Shown: positions 50,525-52,852 of the stretch, in pieces | Position numbering within the stretch: position 1 is the first letter of the stretch | Layout of the letters: each line of letters begins with the position of its first letter | From: CAILZL01 sp035548495 | GTDB lineage: Bacteria; Pseudomonadota; Gammaproteobacteria; Steroidobacterales; Steroidobacteraceae | Direction of reading: 5' to 3' | Assembly (NCBI GenBank): GCA_035548495.1 | Contig: DASZSV010000011.1 | Coordinates: 1 to 52,852, forward strand | DNA length: 52,852 bases | Translations under genes and position numbers: made by a program | The notes under the pieces: generated by a model | The model's database searches: none | What the model saw: the letters and a program-made list of their open reading frames with translations, nothing else | Told to the model about the DNA's origin: nothing

Positions 50525-51277
50525 ATGAATGAATTTTTGTCAGTGCAACGGATCGTGAACGATCCCAGTGTGATTGTTCAGTTACTGGTCATGGCTTTGT
50601 TGCTGCTTGCCTCCATCACATCGTGGGCGATCATCTTGCGCAAGCATGCCGAAATCAAGAAAACCCGGCAGCAGGCCGACAAGTTTGAAGAAGAGTTCTG
50701 GGCCAGCGGCGATCTCACGGCGATGTACCGCAAGCTGGAAGCAAACAAGAATGTGGTCCATGGTGTGGCGGTGATTTTTGAATCCGGCTTCCGCGAGTTT
50801 GCACGCCTGCGTCAGCATGCCGTCGTCAGTGTGGAACAGGTGATTGAAGGCAGCCGCCGTTCAATGCGTGCAGCGTTGCTGAAAGAAACTGATCGTCTGG
50901 AAGGCAGCTTGTCGATGCTGGCCACCATCGGCTCTACCAGTCCCTATGTCGGATTGTTCGGCACGGTGTGGGGTATCATGGTGGCATTTCACGGGCTGGG
51001 TGATGCAACGCAAGCCACGTTGTCGCAAGTTGCGCCCGGCATTTCCGAAGCGCTGGTGGCCACTGCAATGGGATTGTTCGCTGCCATTCCCGCCGTCATT
51101 TTTTACAATCGTTATGCAGATCAGGTTAGCCGTCTGGAGTTGCGCTACGACACTTTCGTTGAAGAACTGTCCACCATTCTGCAACGTCATGCGGCAATGC
51201 ATGCGCCGACGCGAACCGCGCCTGCACCTCAGGCTGCGCAGCCTGCGCCGGTTGTAACCACAACAGCGAAGGGTTGA
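50525..51277 (+). CDS. tolQ: Tol-Pal system protein TolQ
   Basis: A proton-channel stator subunit of the TolQRA inner-membrane motor, which keeps the outer membrane invaginating during division. The 250 residues have an N-terminal helix (VIVQLLVMALLLLASITSWA), a cytoplasmic loop, and two further helices: STSPYVGLFGTVWGIMVAFH with the conserved TVWGIM and ALVATAMGLFAAIPAVIFYN. The C-terminus is an Ala/Pro-rich tail (about 225-250), longer than usual. The gap to tolR is 178 bp, unusually wide for genes that normally nearly touch. Confidence 0.96.
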   Translation: MNEFLSVQRIVNDPSVIVQLLVMALLLLASITSWAIILRKHAEIKKTRQQADKFEEEFWASGDLTAMYRKLEANKNVVHGVAVIFESGFREFARLRQHAVVSVEQVIEGSRRSMRAALLKETDRLEGSLSMLATIGSTSPYVGLFGTVWGIMVAFHGLGDATQATLSQVAPGISEALVATAMGLFAAIPAVIFYNRYADQVSRLELRYDTFVEELSTILQRHAAMHAPTRTAPAPQAAQPAPVVTTTAKG

Positions 51278-51306
51278 GTGAAGATGTCATTCGATGAATG
51301 CATGAA

Positions 51307-51420
51307 TGAACTAACCTGTTGTTGCCAGTGTGCCCTCGCTGCTGTCAATCCTTTCATGGATGCCCCCGGCAAGTACCTCCTTCTGGTGATAAGTTTGACA
51401 ATGGACAAGTCATGACAACC
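51307..51420. repeat. Possible decayed palindrome between tolQ and tolR
   Basis: The centre at 51337-51385 (CGCTGCTGTCAATCC, TTTCATGGATGCCCCCGGC, AAGTACCTCC) aligns by eye with the core of the 13609-13720 palindrome (CGCTGTGAATACATCCATG...CTCCGGCAAAAAC). The flanks (AACTAACCTGTTGTTGCC against TGACAATGGACAAGTCATG) pair only partly. It would be a fifth, degraded member of the family, again just after a stop codon. The assignment is tentative. Confidence 0.35.
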
Positions 51421-51455
51421 GGTTTTCAAGAGATTTACTGCAGAACTATCTGATC

Positions 51456-51908
51456 ATGGCTACGCGTCGCCGCAGAAAATTGATGGGTGAAATCAACGTC
51501 GTTCCCTACATCGACGTGATGCTGGTGTTGCTGATCATTTTCATGATTACTGCGCCATTGATGACGCATGGCGTAAAAGTGGAATTGCCCAAGGCCAGCG
51601 CCAAGCCAATGCCGGTGGATCCGCATGAACATCCGCCATTGGTGCTGAGTGTAGATCGTTACGGCCGTTATTATCTTTCGGTTGGCAGCAACAAGGATTC
51701 AGCCATTGATGCCGATACGGTGATGCAACGTGTTGCCGCCGTGTTGCGCCGTGAACCAGCGACATCGGTGCTGGTCAAAGCCGATACTTCAGTGCCGTAT
51801 GGCAGAGTGGTGCAGGGCATGGTGTTACTGCAACGAGCCGGCGCCACGCAGATCGGGTTTGTCACCGATCCTGTGACGGCCGCTGAAGCACGCAAGAAAG
51901 TCAATTGA
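51456..51908 (+). CDS. tolR: Tol-Pal system protein TolR
   Basis: An ExbD-like partner of TolQ. The 150-residue protein has a short basic cytoplasmic start (MATRRRRKLMGEINVVPYID), one membrane helix (VMLVLLIIFMITAPLM) with the proton-carrying Asp of the VVPYIDVMLVLL motif, and a periplasmic domain that binds peptidoglycan (VLVKADTSVPYGRVVQGMVL, AGATQIGFVTDP). Standard length; ribosome site weak. Confidence 0.95.
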   Translation: MATRRRRKLMGEINVVPYIDVMLVLLIIFMITAPLMTHGVKVELPKASAKPMPVDPHEHPPLVLSVDRYGRYYLSVGSNKDSAIDADTVMQRVAAVLRREPATSVLVKADTSVPYGRVVQGMVLLQRAGATQIGFVTDPVTAAEARKKVN

Positions 51909-51921
51909 TTCATCGTTGAAG

Positions 51922-52713
51922 ATGGCAGCAACTGCACAAAGCAATGTCCGGTATGTTGGTGGCGCGTTATTCCTTCACGCTGCGGCCATTGGCCTGATTG
52001 TGCTGGTGTCGATGTATTCACCTCGCATTGTAGTGCCGCAATTGGGTATCAAGGCATCGCTGGTGAGCAGCAACACGCTGTATCCGCCCAAGCCGCAACC
52101 GCCCGCGCAGGATCAAAGCAAAATCCTCGAGCAGCAGAAAGAACAGCAGCAGGAACAACTCGCACAGCAAAAGCAGAAGGAACAGGAAGAGCAACTGCGT
52201 ATCGAACAGGAAAAGCAAAAGCAGGCCGAACAGCAGCGTATTGCCGAAGCACAGCAGCAAGCCAAACGTCAGCAACAGATTGCAGAACAAAAGCGTGTTG
52301 AAGCGATCAAGCAGAAGCAGCGCGAGATTGAACAGCGATTGGAGGCACAAGCCGACGCCAGAGCGCAAGCCAAGCGTGAGGCGGATTTGAAAGCGCAGTT
52401 GGCGGAAGAAGAGGGGCGTGACGAAGCCATCAGTTCAGGTTTGCAGAATCAATATGCTGCGCTGATCAGGCAACGTGTTGAACGCAACTGGATCAAGCCG
52501 CCTTCGGCACAGAGCGGCATCAAGTGTGAAGTGCAGGTCACGCAGGCGATGGGCGGCATGGTGCTGTCGGTTTCTTTTGGCAAGTGCAATGGTGATGCGG
52601 CCGTGCGCCAGTCAATCGAAAACGCAGTGATGCGTTCGTCGCCACTGCCACCACCCAGCGATCCACGTTTGTTCGATCGTCATCTCAGTTTCATCTTCAA
52701 TCCAACGGAGTAG
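51922..52713 (+). CDS. tolA: Tol-Pal system protein TolA
   Basis: The periplasm-spanning arm of the Tol motor, anchored by one helix (VGGALFLHAAAIGLIVLVSM). A long helical domain follows (about 65-170) made of Gln, Lys, Glu and Ala (QQKEQQQEQLAQQ and similar). The C-terminal globular domain III (LIRQRVERNWIKPPSAQSGI, CEVQVTQAMGGMVLSVSFGK with its Cys pair, PLPPPSDPRLF) contacts TolB/Pal. At 263 residues it is much shorter than E. coli TolA (421), as in many relatives. I used the ATG at 51922; a TTG at 51916 is in frame. Confidence 0.95.
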   Translation: MAATAQSNVRYVGGALFLHAAAIGLIVLVSMYSPRIVVPQLGIKASLVSSNTLYPPKPQPPAQDQSKILEQQKEQQQEQLAQQKQKEQEEQLRIEQEKQKQAEQQRIAEAQQQAKRQQQIAEQKRVEAIKQKQREIEQRLEAQADARAQAKREADLKAQLAEEEGRDEAISSGLQNQYAALIRQRVERNWIKPPSAQSGIKCEVQVTQAMGGMVLSVSFGKCNGDAAVRQSIENAVMRSSPLPPPSDPRLFDRHLSFIFNPTE

Positions 52714-52715
52714 TA

Positions 52716-52852
52716 ATGCAACGAATTTTATGTTTTTTTACTGCGTTGTTGCTTGGCATGTTCAGTGTGTCCGGTGCACATGCCGAACTGGTTATCGAGA
52801 TCACACGAGGACTGAACGATGCCGTGCCCATTGCAGTGGTGCCATTTGGCGC
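52716..52852 (+). CDS. tolB: Tol-Pal system protein TolB, 5' part (partial)
   Basis: A periplasmic beta-propeller protein interacting with Pal and TolA; only the first 45 residues are in the window. Signal peptide MQRILCFFTALLLGMFSVSG ending AHA, then ELVIEITRGLNDAVPIAVVP, the typical TolB N-terminal domain. GGAG at 52707-52710 precedes the ATG, 2 bp after the tolA stop. The rest, and probably pal, lie beyond the right edge. Confidence 0.93.
   Translation, partial: MQRILCFFTALLLGMFSVSGAHAELVIEITRGLNDAVPIAVVPFG

Overview
The window is chromosomal DNA from a gammaproteobacterium, made almost entirely of core housekeeping genes. Several gene orders match those known from Pseudomonas and its relatives: xseA / guaB-guaA / tadA / mltF, ribD-ribE-ribBA-ribH-nusB-thiL-pgpA, dnaX-ybaB-recR, sucA-sucB-lpd, and ruvC-ruvA-ruvB-ybgC-tolQ-tolR-tolA-tolB. 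I cannot name the genus. I see no phage, plasmid, insertion sequence or CRISPR array.

Layout. 1-8.2 kb: the 5' part of an M23 peptidoglycan hydrolase, xseA, the purine genes guaB and guaA separated by an unusual array of palindromes, the tRNA deaminase tadA, and the lytic transglycosylase mltF on the opposite strand. 8.3-11.5 kb: tRNA-Ser(CGA) and a large hybrid sensor kinase. 11.6-19.3 kb: glyA, nrdR and the riboflavin operon running on into nusB, thiL and pgpA. 19.3-22.5 kb: a Ser/Thr kinase with a cyclic-nucleotide-type domain, a small unknown gene, tRNA-Asn and an aspartate aminotransferase. 22.7-29 kb: uvrB, an alpha/beta hydrolase, the 4.5S SRP RNA, dnaX-ybaB-recR. 29.2-37.1 kb is the most accessory part: a serine-rich lipoprotein, rsgA with a Ste24-like protease, orn, a DUF1249-type gene, an unrecognised coiled-coil gene, an oxygenase-type reductase and a degenerate histidine-phosphatase-like membrane protein. 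37.1-43.9 kb: tRNA-Ala and tRNA-Arg flanking a tandem hairpin repeat, then the 2-oxoglutarate dehydrogenase operon and a small membrane ORF broken by an amber codon. 43.9-47.7 kb: two paralogous secreted proteins and relA on the minus strand. 47.8 kb to the end: ruvCAB, ybgC and the Tol-Pal genes, with tolB cut by the window edge.

The most unusual signal lies between the genes. A family of about 100-190 bp palindromes sits 20-33 bp after the stop codons of glyA, nrdR, uvrB and sucB, with a probable decayed copy after tolQ. The copies share a core (a TACAT/ATGTA-like mini-hairpin, GCTCCG, then CAAAAAC...GTTTTTG), but each has its own outer stem whose two arms match each other and not the other copies. 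Two further hairpin families, in the guaB-guaA gap and between tRNA-Ala and tRNA-Arg, also keep their pairing while the sequence changes. This points to selection on structure in intra-operon 3' regions. Calls rest on reading motifs by eye; no database search was possible.
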